Assembly (NCBI GenBank): GCA_024280855.1
Contig: JAJRPG010000110.1
Location: forward strand, 1 to 32,488
Reading direction: 5' to 3'
DNA length: 32,488 bases
DNA from: Planctomycetota bacterium
GTDB lineage: Bacteria > Planctomycetota > Phycisphaerae > UBA1845
Shown here: positions 7,764 through 15,445 of the stretch, in pieces
Layout: the number at the start of each line of letters is the position of its first letter
Position numbering within the stretch: position 1 is the stretch's first letter
Notes under the pieces: model-generated
Databases searched by the model: none
Told to the model about the DNA's origin: nothing
The model's input: only the letters and a program-made list of their open reading frames with translations
Position numbers and translations under genes: made by a program

Positions 7764-9203
7764 TTACTTTTCTGGCTTTCCCACCAAGTAAAATTTCCTC
7801 TCCGATCTTTGGGCTACGACATAATGTCTAATTCGACCATAATGCACGTTAGTTGGGGGGATACCGTAGACGTAGACTAAGTCATCTTTAACAGTACACT
7901 TAAACGGCTCATCAATTCCCCCGAACGGATCAAGCGGAACGTGCGTCAAGTATTCTGGAACTAGCTCAGCCAACGTCTCAGGCCATTTCCCTTTTTCAAT
8001 CTCAAATAACTTCACAGCTAGCGCCGCAACGACTAACCGACGAAGCGATAAACGATCAAAAAAATTGGCCAATGTTTTTTTCGCAAGTTGCATATTGGAC
8101 AATCCTGGAATTCTTCTTCCTAAATTAGAAAGAGGATGAAACAAGAAGGGGACCTGAAATACTTCGTGACTGTTAATTTCATCCACTGCTAATTGAAAGG
8201 TCGACTGGCTCTTAGCAGAAATGGTTTTGGAGAGGAATACTGCATCGCGTGTTGTTTTCAATTGTCTGACAGGTCGAAAAACAACTTCAACGACGTTCGT
8301 ATACCCCTTCAACCTTCTCCAAAACTTATTGGGTAGAAAACTCCTGTACGGATTAAACCCCGCATAATCCTTGGCCTTATGACGATTGCCCAAATAAGAA
8401 TTCTGCGTACGCAATACATATGCAGCGTCATTCTGTGCTACGCGAATAAACCGTCGAAGTTGTTGCACGAAATGATCTTCTGTTGGCGTATCACTACTCG
8501 AAACCAACATCATCAAGTCTTCAAGGGGATAGATAGCCATATTTTGGTATACTTTCCCGTGTTGCATCGCTGGCAACGATGGATGGTTGGCAACGGCATC
8601 CGAATATATCCACATATCGCAAAATATTTCTAGCGATTCCCCATATTCACCTTTATACATGTAGTAGTGTGCCGCTAAATCAAGTAACTGGGCAACCATT
8701 TGCTGCTTAACTTTAAGCATCGATATCCCGGTAATCGGGGCATCATTTAACCGATTACTCCATGCAATTTGCTGACGCGATTGAGCCTCTCGCATCAATT
8801 CTATCACTTTGGTATTTTGAGATAAAAGCCCCTCAGCCACTTCAGATTTTTTTTCTAATAAAGAACGATCACGATAGAAATCGTAAAAGCTCAACCCCGA
8901 ATCCGTCCCAGGCTCTATCTTCCCCATCGCCTCTTCATACAAAATCGCCGCATTATCCTCATCCGGCACGGCGTCCAACACCGCATCAAACTCAGCCGCG
9001 TCCACCATCTGCCCAGCCGCCCGATACTCAGCTATCACCGCATCAAGCCGACGCTGCGCTTCATACCCCCACCACAGCCGAAGCGCCACCAGCCCCAAAA
9101 CCATCACCACCCCAGCCAGCGCAATCCGCTTGAGCCACCAATACCGAATCGGCACAGGCCTATCATCCTCAGCCATCAAAACATGTTCAGCCGCATCACT
9201 CAT
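7764..9203 (-). CDS. Planctomycete single-pass protein, copy 2 (full length)
   Basis: 479 aa. The N-terminus (MSDAAEHVLMAEDDRPVPIR) is cytoplasmic-like, followed by a membrane helix at about 28-46. A large extracytoplasmic helical region with DAAEFDAVLDAVPDEDNAA follows, and near the C-terminus FEIEKGKWPETLAELVPEYL and PLDPFGG. The latter resembles the C-terminal module of type II secretion pseudopilins (F..x.G.yP..L..L.p.yl...P.DPfG). The ATG directly follows the TAG of the glycosyltransferase gene with no gap (9204/9203), so the two are probably co-transcribed and translationally coupled. Copy 1 at 5451-6791 is near-identical over about 60 residues and then only distantly similar. Function unknown. 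Confidence 0.75.
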   Translation of the reverse strand: MSDAAEHVLMAEDDRPVPIRYWWLKRIALAGVVMVLGLVALRLWWGYEAQRRLDAVIAEYRAAGQMVDAAEFDAVLDAVPDEDNAAILYEEAMGKIEPGTDSGLSFYDFYRDRSLLEKKSEVAEGLLSQNTKVIELMREAQSRQQIAWSNRLNDAPITGISMLKVKQQMVAQLLDLAAHYYMYKGEYGESLEIFCDMWIYSDAVANHPSLPAMQHGKVYQNMAIYPLEDLMMLVSSSDTPTEDHFVQQLRRFIRVAQNDAAYVLRTQNSYLGNRHKAKDYAGFNPYRSFLPNKFWRRLKGYTNVVEVVFRPVRQLKTTRDAVFLSKTISAKSQSTFQLAVDEINSHEVFQVPFLFHPLSNLGRRIPGLSNMQLAKKTLANFFDRLSLRRLVVAALAVKLFEIEKGKWPETLAELVPEYLTHVPLDPFGGIDEPFKCTVKDDLVYVYGIPPTNVHYGRIRHYVVAQRSERKFYLVGKPEK

Positions 9204-11012
9204 CTACTCATCCCGCAACTTCGCAGACAACCTCTCAATCGCCACACCATAATTATACTCAATTCCAGCCAAAATCTCCGCCTCGATTGACGCCGCCCGC
9301 GCCAACCCTATCGCCGCCTCATAATGCCCCACCGCCTCATCAAACCGGCCCTGCAAACTCAACGCCTGCGCCAAATTATTCTGCGCCTCCATCGAACCCG
9401 GATGAACCTCTACCGCATAAGCCAAATACGGCGTCGCCTCCTCAAGCCTCCCCGCCTCAGCCGCTGCTACCCCCGCGTTCATAAAAGCCAGCGCATCCAG
9501 CCGACCCTCATCATGCATAGGCCAATGACAAACCCCCGCCACCACCAACCCAGCCAGCGACGCTCCCCACAAACTAGCCACCCGCCCCGCTCGAACCCGC
9601 CGCACAGCCTCCACCAAACCAACAGCCGCAAACGGAACCATTAGCGGAACCAACACAAACCGATATCGAGCCAAAATGAAAAACGCAGCCACAGCCACCA
9701 CCATCACACCCATCATCACATAATAAATCCACAGCTCTCGCCAACGCGACTTCGTCAACACCATCCCCATCGCAGCAAATACCGCAAGCACCCCATACTG
9801 CCAAAACGCCCCCATCACCCCAAGCCACGGCGAAGCTGCTGAATACACAGCCAGGCTTTCAACATCAGCTACTTCATATCGATGTACCACCATTAGTAGC
9901 TTCCGCCCCATCAGCCTCAGCCATCGCCCCGGCGACTCACCAATCTCAGTCCACGCCCGCGCCATCCAATAGCCCGAAACCTCCTGCATTGATAACGACC
10001 TCCGCGCTGCCCGTTGAGCTAGCAACGTCGCATCATTACGTTCAAACTGCGGCGTCTCATGTCCACGAACTAAAGATCGGTAGTAACCATTCGCTGAATT
10101 GCCATTACCAATATAGAAATTAGGCCCGGCTTGAAATGTACTCAAAGTCCACGCCCCGCCGACTTTCCGATTGCGAACAGCCACCGTCCCCAATACCAGC
10201 ATCATCCCAAACAAAAACAAAGCTACCAACATCATAAGCGAAGCTCGACCAACACGAGCCGCGGGTTTCAACCCGCGCGGACTCTCAATCGAATTTGGCT
10301 TTAGACACTCTTGAGATTCCAATTTTATATCTTCTTGAACGACTTCAGGCCGGCGATGTCTCCAAAACTCAACAATCAACCAAACCAATATAAATGGCCA
10401 CCAGGCAAACGCATTCTCCCGCGTAATACAAAGCAACCCGAAAACCAACCCCAGTGAAATAGCCCTACCATACCTAAAAACGCTATTTCGCAAGGATAAT
10501 AACCAAACCAAAGCGCAAACCAAAAATCCCGCGAGAGAAGCCTTCTGCAAAATGCCATCAAAGAATATCGCAGGGGGGTAGAGCGCATACATCACGCCAG
10601 CTACGCATCCAGCCGTCAAACCAAATAGCTGTGTAGTAGCCAGGTACAGCAATAACACAGCCAAAGACCCCCAAAGCGCCTGCACAAATAACATGCGATG
10701 CGGATCAGGCCCGATAATTTTTGTAATGACAGCCAACGTGTACGGATAGAGGGGGGCTTGATAGAAAGGCTCGTTCCCTAACCAATCGCCAGCTGCAATA
10801 AACTGTGACCAGTCGTAATATCCTTTGGCGTCGCCTACTAAGTGCCATGAGGTTGGCACTGATTTCGTGTTTTCGATGTGAGATAGCCGTACCAGCATCG
10901 CCATGCCGCACAATAGCAGACCAATCAATACCAACTTCTGCAACGAAGCCGATTTGTGACCATTCGTCACAGTGCGTATTGCATCCAGTTGCTCATCCAC
11001 GTTCTCGCTCAT
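9204..11012 (-). CDS. GT39/ArnT-like membrane glycosyltransferase with C-terminal TPRs
   Basis: 602 aa. An N-terminal membrane helix is followed by GDAKGYYDWSQFIAAGDWLG and EPFYQAPLYPYTLAV, the acidic first-loop signature of GT-C (family 39/83-like) polyprenyl-phosphate-sugar transferases, then about ten membrane helices to about residue 490. The last ~90 residues form two TPR units (NAGVAAAEAGRLEEATPYL, NNLAQALSLQGRFDEAVGHY). Members transfer sugars from lipid carriers to protein or lipid on the outer face of the membrane; the acceptor here is unknown. Residues near 240-250 (ESPRGLKPAARVGRA) are encoded by a dispersed GC-rich palindrome (10255-10281) lying in frame between two hydrophobic segments, so the repeat seems to have entered the gene without breaking it. 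Confidence 0.82.
   Translation of the reverse strand: MSENVDEQLDAIRTVTNGHKSASLQKLVLIGLLLCGMAMLVRLSHIENTKSVPTSWHLVGDAKGYYDWSQFIAAGDWLGNEPFYQAPLYPYTLAVITKIIGPDPHRMLFVQALWGSLAVLLLYLATTQLFGLTAGCVAGVMYALYPPAIFFDGILQKASLAGFLVCALVWLLSLRNSVFRYGRAISLGLVFGLLCITRENAFAWWPFILVWLIVEFWRHRRPEVVQEDIKLESQECLKPNSIESPRGLKPAARVGRASLMMLVALFLFGMMLVLGTVAVRNRKVGGAWTLSTFQAGPNFYIGNGNSANGYYRSLVRGHETPQFERNDATLLAQRAARRSLSMQEVSGYWMARAWTEIGESPGRWLRLMGRKLLMVVHRYEVADVESLAVYSAASPWLGVMGAFWQYGVLAVFAAMGMVLTKSRWRELWIYYVMMGVMVVAVAAFFILARYRFVLVPLMVPFAAVGLVEAVRRVRAGRVASLWGASLAGLVVAGVCHWPMHDEGRLDALAFMNAGVAAAEAGRLEEATPYLAYAVEVHPGSMEAQNNLAQALSLQGRFDEAVGHYEAAIGLARAASIEAEILAGIEYNYGVAIERLSAKLRDE
10255..10281. repeat. GC-rich palindrome inside a coding sequence
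   Basis: CGAGCCGCGGGT-TTC-ACCCGCGCGGA: the outer arms equal those at 4184-4234. Read on the minus strand it encodes SPRGLKPAAR in a loop of the glycosyltransferase. Confidence 0.7.
10841..10860. repeat. AGTGCCA-N6-TGGCACT palindrome, copy 1
   Basis: Perfect 7-bp inverted repeat with a 6-bp spacer, inside the 5' part of the glycosyltransferase gene. Related copies lie at 12898-12917 and 13019-13036, with a partial one at 14891-14904. Confidence 0.7.
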
Positions 11013-11194
11013 AAGCCAATACTACCACGCCACCAACCAATCGCCCGCATCACCACCAGGCGAAACGAGTCGGCCAATCTCGTACAAAATCTCACCACCA
11101 CAAATACAATATCAGCCATAAACACGACCACACCAGACTTACAGTGACTGTTACATTTTTAACGTACCTACATATTTTCTGCTGACATGTTTCA

Positions 11195-11225
11195 CCGTCA
11201 TTTCAGCGAAGGCGGGAATCCAGTC
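11195..11225. repeat. Degenerate REP-like arm
   Basis: CCGTCATTTCAGCGAAGGCG...GAATCCAGTC: the left half of the hairpin has decayed (TTTCAGCG for TTCCCGCG). Confidence 0.6.
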
Positions 11226-11336
11226 TTAGCCTGTATGAGGCATCGTTCTGAATTTCCGAGTGGCATGAGTAAGCCACAGCTTAGCCGTGCCCAATTGAAG
11301 GCATAAAAATCATACAACTATATTTTGATATAGTAA

Positions 11337-11352
11337 TGTTTCACGTGAAACA
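11337..11352. promoter_or_regulatory. parS: parS site 1 (ParB nucleation site)
   Basis: TGTTTCACGTGAAACA is the exact 16-bp consensus parS palindrome of bacterial chromosomes. ParB-CTP loads here and slides along the flanking DNA to form the partition complex. It lies 507 bp upstream of the parB start; a second perfect copy is 262 bp away. Confidence 0.96.
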
Positions 11353-11598
11353 CACCAAATCACCTGAGAGAGGTAGGATGTATATTTTAATTTTGATATT
11401 TCTTAACTCAGCATAAATCTCAGAGTAAGTACGCAAAATCATTCCTAATGAATAGCAAAAATAATACTCATCACACAGAGTCGTCCCGGTGCACGCTCTG
11501 TTAAGTAAGCAGTTCATTGTCAGCAAGTCTTCAAATAACTCAGAATTGTTATTCAAGACAACATAACGAATTAGACTACCTGAGTTGGTAAAAGCTCA

Positions 11599-11614
11599 TG
11601 TTTCACGTGAAACA
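11599..11614. promoter_or_regulatory. parS: parS site 2 (ParB nucleation site)
   Basis: Second perfect TGTTTCACGTGAAACA, 245 bp upstream of the parB start. A random match to a fixed 16-mer is very unlikely in 32 kb, and two copies next to parB make the identification secure. Confidence 0.96.
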
Positions 11615-11767
11615 TAATTCGAGGCGCGTACACAGAGTCAAAATACTATTCAAATTTTTGCATTGGAATGGCGGCACGAAAGGACCAATACAGACGCAAA
11701 TCTGCCCAATCACAGAGGGACACATTCCATAATTCAACATTTATCTCTACATAGTCCGAAAATAAGT

Positions 11768-11797
11768 TTGCACTAACTCCCGCTTGTAGGGTATGCT
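11768..11797 (+). promoter_or_regulatory. Sigma70-like promoter of parB
   Basis: TTGCAC (11768-11773) and TATGCT (11792-11797) are separated by 18 bp. Transcription would begin near 11804, leaving a leader of about 55 nt to the ATG at 11859. It overlaps the longer possible start at 11793, which argues against that start. Confidence 0.5.
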
Positions 11798-11858
11798 GCA
11801 TCAAATTGCAGATGCCTTAATCGACACAAAACGGTCAAATGCACCTATGGAGAAGATC

Positions 11859-12860
11859 ATGTCTAAAGCAGCAAGAAGGCTCGGTCGCGGAATTCGCACA
11901 CTTATTACTCCAACGTCATCCGCAATTGAAATCCCAGCCAGCGTAGAACCAAAGCCTGCGCAATCGGTTCCGCCTGCTAGCCAGGCCACAGGTGTAGCTG
12001 TGCTTCCCAAGCCAGCCGTCGCTGAGTCGCCAGTTCCTGAAGTGCAACATGGCCCCAAAACAGTTGGCGTAGAATCTATTATCCCCAATCCTCATCAGCC
12101 ACGCAAAACGATACCTCTTGATTCGATCTCCAGCTTAGCCGCATCAATCAAGACCAATGGCCTGCTTCAACCGGTCACGGTGCGCCCCGTCAAAGAAGGG
12201 CGCTATGAAATCATCGCGGGCGAGCGGCGATGGACAGCTATGAAATCTTTAGGCTGGAAGCAAATCCCCGTCATTATCCGACCGGCTAGTAACCAGGAGA
12301 TGCTTGAGCTAGCTCTGATCGAAAACATTCATCGCGAAGACCTAAACGCCATCGAGCGTGCCCGTGCTTACCGAGAATTCAGAGACCGATTCCACCTGAA
12401 CGCAGAAGCCGTAGCCCTACGTCTGGGCGAAGATCGAACCACCGTCACAAACTACCTTCGTTTGCTAGACCTGCCAGAAACGATTCAGGCAATGGTTGCC
12501 GGCAGCCAGATATCAATGGGTCATGCCCGCTGCTTGCTGGGGATTGTTGATATCGACCTGCGCAATAAGCTAGCCGAGACAGTGATCAACGATCACCTGT
12601 CCGTTCGCGCTCTCGAAGACATTGTACGCAAAGAAAAATCTCGCAATCAACCGGCCCCCCAAACAGCCCAGCCTGCCACGCCAGACGCCTCAGCCCATCT
12701 TCAGGACATGCAACGACAATTTGAGGAGTCGCTCAAGACAAAAGTTCGCATCAAAGAGAGCAAAAAGAAGGGCACAGGCCGGATTACCATCGATTTCTAT
12801 TCTTTAGACGATTTTGACCGCGTCGCCAGTAAGCTCGGCGTTAATCTTGACGCAAAATAA
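11859..12860 (+). CDS. parB: Chromosome partitioning protein ParB
   Basis: 333 aa from the ATG at 11859, chosen because GGAGAAG ends three bases upstream and the protein then opens MSKAARRLGRGIRTLI, the usual ParB N-terminus for contacting ParA. A Pro/Ala-rich linker runs to about 65. The ParB/Srx CTPase domain follows, with PNPHQPRK (77-83), AGERRWTA (120-127, CTP-binding arginines) and ENIHREDLNAIE (155-166). The helix-turn-helix parS reader is at about 182-203, with a second DNA-binding helix up to SMGHARCLL. The C-terminal dimerisation domain is at about 290-333 (GRITIDFYSLDDFDRVASKLGV). It binds the two parS sites just upstream and, with ParA, segregates the replication origin. No parA is visible on either side. 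Confidence 0.95.
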   Translation: MSKAARRLGRGIRTLITPTSSAIEIPASVEPKPAQSVPPASQATGVAVLPKPAVAESPVPEVQHGPKTVGVESIIPNPHQPRKTIPLDSISSLAASIKTNGLLQPVTVRPVKEGRYEIIAGERRWTAMKSLGWKQIPVIIRPASNQEMLELALIENIHREDLNAIERARAYREFRDRFHLNAEAVALRLGEDRTTVTNYLRLLDLPETIQAMVAGSQISMGHARCLLGIVDIDLRNKLAETVINDHLSVRALEDIVRKEKSRNQPAPQTAQPATPDASAHLQDMQRQFEESLKTKVRIKESKKKGTGRITIDFYSLDDFDRVASKLGVNLDAK

Positions 12861-12897
12861 CAACCTTGAGCCACCTACATCCCGCAGCCAAGACGAG

Positions 12898-12917
12898 AGT
12901 GCCACCTACTTGGCACT
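12898..12917. repeat. AGTGCCA-N6-TGGCACT palindrome, copy 2
   Basis: Perfect 7-bp stem with a CCTACT loop in the short gap between the convergent parB and mobA genes. It could serve as a hairpin terminator, but no T-run follows on either strand, and the same motif occurs inside coding sequence. Confidence 0.65.
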
Positions 12918-12941
12918 GCCGAGAGCATTGCACCAGTGAAA

Positions 12942-13553
12942 TCATTTGCCGTGTTGTATACGCTGCCAATCCTCAGGTGTGTTTACGTTTTTCAATGACA
13001 TTAAGCCACCGTCTTCATGTGCCACATCCTTGGCACTAATAAGTTTCGCGCCGCAGTCTCTAACAAAGTCCATCGCCCGGAAGTTTTTGCTCGCGAGCTG
13101 CGATTTCAGCGTTGATAGCGTACTTATACGGTAGACTCCAAGCAGCGGATAGGCTCTATCTTCATACTCAGGAACCACCGCCATCTCATCACCCAACGCA
13201 TCAATCAATGCCTGCAAGAATTTCGTTTGAACCAATGGATGATCGCAGGCTACGACAATCACAGCATCACATGTTGGTTCGAGCAGTGTCATGCCCGCAG
13301 CCATTCCGGCTAATGGACCAGCATACTTCGAGTCGTCATACGCATATCGTACCGGAATGGATAAGGGCGGCAGCGACTTTCCCGACCGGCCCGCAACGAC
13401 AACCTCAGAGCATACGCTCGAAACCGTCGTCACTACCCGCTCAAGTATCGACTGCCCATTCAGCATCAGCCAGGCTTTAGATTGCCCCATACGGCGACTA
13501 TCCCCGCCACACAAAACCAAGCCTCCAATGCTAATAGGTGTAGTTTTTGTCAT
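12942..13553 (-). CDS. mobA: Molybdenum cofactor guanylyltransferase MobA
   Basis: 203 aa, the usual length. It attaches GMP from GTP to molybdopterin to form the bis-MGD/MGD cofactor precursor in the cytoplasm. The N-terminal nucleotide-binding signature GGLVLCGGDSRRMGQSKAWL (about 10-29) is intact, followed by YAGPLAGMAAG (about 77-87), VACDHPLV with the metal-binding Asp, and a C-terminal NVNTPEDW typical of the family. No other molybdenum cofactor genes are nearby. An AGTGCCA-type palindrome (13019-13036) lies within the frame and encodes part of SAKDVAHE. Confidence 0.9.
   Translation of the reverse strand: MTKTTPISIGGLVLCGGDSRRMGQSKAWLMLNGQSILERVVTTVSSVCSEVVVAGRSGKSLPPLSIPVRYAYDDSKYAGPLAGMAAGMTLLEPTCDAVIVVACDHPLVQTKFLQALIDALGDEMAVVPEYEDRAYPLLGVYRISTLSTLKSQLASKNFRAMDFVRDCGAKLISAKDVAHEDGGLMSLKNVNTPEDWQRIQHGK
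13019..13036. repeat. GTGCCA-N6-TGGCAC palindrome, copy 3
   Basis: 6-bp perfect inverted repeat with a CATCCT spacer, inside mobA and 101 bp from copy 2. Confidence 0.55.
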
Positions 13554-13674
13554 AAGCTTGAAGCTTTATTCTAATCGCTATCAGCCAACTTGGCACGTTT
13601 CAATTCGTTACTTCAGGCTCTTCTCGGACGATCCGATAAACACGCAGCGGATTGAACTTTTTTCGGAGCGAACA

Positions 13675-13842
13675 ATGAAAACTAATTTTACACGCACCTG
13701 GGCCATCGCCCTCGTCACGCTATTAGCTATCTCCATGACCGGATGCACAGAGCGTATCGTTGGCAACGCAGCCCTGCGTGGCTTCAACACATTCCTAACC
13801 GGCGTGGTGAACGATACTTTCAGTGCTGTCATCATCAACTAG
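13675..13842 (+). CDS. Tiny lipoprotein
   Basis: 55 aa. GGAG lies six bases before the ATG at 13675, which selects this start over a longer open frame upstream. The N-terminus has a basic end (KTNFTRTW), a hydrophobic core (AIALVTLLAIS) and a lipobox-like MTGC with Cys at about residue 22, so the mature lipoprotein would be only about 34 residues (CTERIVGNAALRGFNTFLTG...). No domain is recognised. It is read divergently from mobA and may have its own promoter. Function unknown. Confidence 0.6.
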   Translation: MKTNFTRTWAIALVTLLAISMTGCTERIVGNAALRGFNTFLTGVVNDTFSAVIIN

Positions 13843-14170
13843 CAGCCAACTAGCAATGAACGCGCGGCATAGCAAGCCTTTCCTCAACAATGGTAAACGC
13901 TGCAAGTGTTAGCCACCATGTATGTGCGGAACTACCCCCAATATGAAATGATCCTCATCCGTCCAATCTAAATCGCAACCATATTTTTGTTACTGGAATC
14001 CAGCATCGTATCATCGTTAAACCAGCCTTTCGGCTCTCCAGGACTGTTACATAGCCGTACCAGTCCTATATTTGTATCCCTTCGCCGGATTGTGTACGAT
14101 TATGGCTTACGGTTCAATGGAAATAAAACGTCAGCAAGACGCTGTCATAATCAGAAAGAAAGGTAGACAC
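13843..14170. other. Gene-free region before the thioredoxin-like gene
   Basis: About 330 bp without a convincing gene, RNA or repeat. An in-frame start at 14072 would lengthen the following protein, but it places about 33 polar residues before a clear signal peptide, so I treat that stretch as leader sequence. Confidence 0.5.
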
Positions 14171-14881
14171 ATGAACGGAAAATTATCGATGCTGTATAGC
14201 ACCGCGGTCATCGGCTTGCTTATGAGCGGAGCCGCGTTCGCTCAGGACAATTCGGGCGAAATTAAAGAGCTTAGGAAAGAAGTCCAGGGACTTCGCAATG
14301 ACATCAAAGGCATGCGCGGCGACATCAACAAAGCCATCGCCGCCATGAAATCCAAGCCAGCCGCCCGCCCAAAACAACAACGTCCAGCAATGACCATGAT
14401 CGGTAAGAAGCCGAGCGTGCATAAATTAACAACCATTGATGGCCAAGCAGTTACGGTTGGTGGCAAACGCGATAAGCCACAGGTCGTATTTTGCTATGCT
14501 TCATGGTGCGGCTTCTGCAAGAAAGCGTTACCTTGGATGGACGAAGTTCAAAAGAAGTACAAAGACCAAGGTGTTCAAGTTTTGGCTTTGAATCTTGACC
14601 AACGCGGCGAAGGCGGCCGGGCACGCACGGAAAAGCAAACTGAAGATCACTTCCGTGGCCTGAACTATAGCTTGCCCATGGCTATGACCACCAGCACGAG
14701 CAACACCGCCAAGCTCGGTGTGGAACTAAAAGCTCGAAGCTTCCCAACCCTGTTCGTGATAGGGGCCTCAGGAGTAATCGAGTCCGTGCACGTCGGCGCC
14801 AAAGCCGGACTAGCTAACATCATCGGGAAAGAGCTTGACCTGCTCCTAGCCGGTAAGAATAGAACTTCGTTCCCGAAGTAG
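14171..14881 (+). CDS. Secreted TlpA/thioredoxin-like disulfide oxidoreductase with coiled coil
   Basis: 236 aa from the ATG at 14171. A signal peptide (MNGKLSMLYSTAVIGLLMSG, cleavage after AAFA) is followed by a short coiled coil at about 28-60 (EIKELRKEVQGLRNDIKGMR), a basic Pro/Lys linker and a thioredoxin fold from about 80. The active site WCGFCKK has Cys 113 and Cys 116, and the cis-Pro lies in RSFPT (about 192). The protein probably reduces or exchanges disulfides outside the cytoplasm; the coiled coil suggests that it oligomerises. A hairpin follows 43 bases after the stop. Confidence 0.85.
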   Translation: MNGKLSMLYSTAVIGLLMSGAAFAQDNSGEIKELRKEVQGLRNDIKGMRGDINKAIAAMKSKPAARPKQQRPAMTMIGKKPSVHKLTTIDGQAVTVGGKRDKPQVVFCYASWCGFCKKALPWMDEVQKKYKDQGVQVLALNLDQRGEGGRARTEKQTEDHFRGLNYSLPMAMTTSTSNTAKLGVELKARSFPTLFVIGASGVIESVHVGAKAGLANIIGKELDLLLAGKNRTSFPK

Positions 14882-14923
14882 AAACATAATGCCAACAACC
14901 TGGCACTATAGAAGAACAATAAC

Positions 14924-14957
14924 GACAGGCCTGCCCCAACCGGGGTGGGCCTGTTGT
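14924..14957 (+). terminator. Hairpin terminator after the thioredoxin-like gene
   Basis: GACAGGCC-T-GCCCC, loop AACC, GGGG-T-GGGCCTGTTGTC: a long GC-rich stem with small internal mismatches. The following sequence (ATAGTTAG) is only moderately T-rich, so termination efficiency is uncertain. Confidence 0.55.
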
Positions 14958-14970
14958 CATAGTTAGTGAG

Positions 14971-15306
14971 ATGCAAATAATGGATCGCAATATGAACGCT
15001 GAAGACGCACATGTTAGCTCTGATATTTACTGCGTAACCTGCGAATACAACTTGCGCACACTACCACTCACGGGTCGCTGTCCAGAATGCAATACGAAAG
15101 TTAGTAGCTCTCTAAATCGTAAGCCTCCAGAATTAAATCGGCGGCTTCGCATATTGATGGTGATTATGGTTATTGCCGCATGTTGCCCTTGGTTTGTGGT
15201 TTGGTTGGTTAGACCACCAAATTCTGACTTTGAGATGAATTTATGTGTTGGTAGTATTGGTGTCAGTGGATTGATCGAATTAGTATGCTGTGCATTATGG
15301 TTTTAG
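14971..15306 (+). CDS. Small zinc-ribbon membrane protein
   Basis: Up to 111 aa; starts at 14971, 14980 or 14992 are possible and none has a strong ribosome-binding site. It contains YCVTCEYNLRTLPLTGRCPEC, the CxxCxYNLR...GRCPEC zinc ribbon typical of planctomycetes, then two hydrophobic segments (LMVIMVIAACCPWFVVWLV and a C-terminal one ending CALWF). In the next frame, overlapping the stop, a further membrane-like peptide is encoded (15323-15445), so the gene may be frameshifted. Function unknown. Confidence 0.55.
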   Translation: MQIMDRNMNAEDAHVSSDIYCVTCEYNLRTLPLTGRCPECNTKVSSSLNRKPPELNRRLRILMVIMVIAACCPWFVVWLVRPPNSDFEMNLCVGSIGVSGLIELVCCALWF

Positions 15307-15322
15307 GAAGGCATGTATAAGC

Positions 15323-15445
15323 GTGACGCCAGATCATATGCTTGGGGATTTAAAATTCTGGTGGCTGCTACTATTTCTAGCTATAGGCCTTTTCTATGCC
15401 TATTTTGCTTACATGTTTATCTTTCACATTGATTCTTTTGGTTGA
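15323..15445 (+). CDS. Possible 40-aa membrane peptide, or frameshifted tail of the preceding gene
   Basis: GTG start (an ATG five codons later is also possible) encoding VTPDHMLGDLKFWW, a strongly hydrophobic stretch and FHIDSFG. AGGAAGG lies about 11 bases upstream of the GTG. The frame is open upstream into the end of the zinc-ribbon gene at +1, so it may instead be the displaced C-terminal membrane helix of that protein. Confidence 0.3.
   Translation: MTPDHMLGDLKFWWLLLFLAIGLFYAYFAYMFIFHIDSFG

Larger units (their letters stand above)
11013..11792. other. Intergenic partition region upstream of parB
   Basis: About 780 bp without a convincing gene. It holds one REP-like arm (11195-11225), two perfect parS sites (11337-11352 and 11599-11614) and the parB promoter at its right end. 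The 246 bp between the parS sites are AT-rich; a 71-codon minus-strand ORF there starts with TTG, runs into a parS site and is probably not a gene. Confidence 0.7.

Noticed and set aside
11341-11556. 71-codon minus-strand ORF between the two parS sites
   Set aside because: It starts with TTG, has no ribosome-binding site or family pattern, and its end overlaps a parS site.
12898-12917. Rho-independent terminator between parB and mobA
   Set aside because: The stem is good but no T-run follows on either strand, and the same motif occurs inside genes, so I list it as a repeat.
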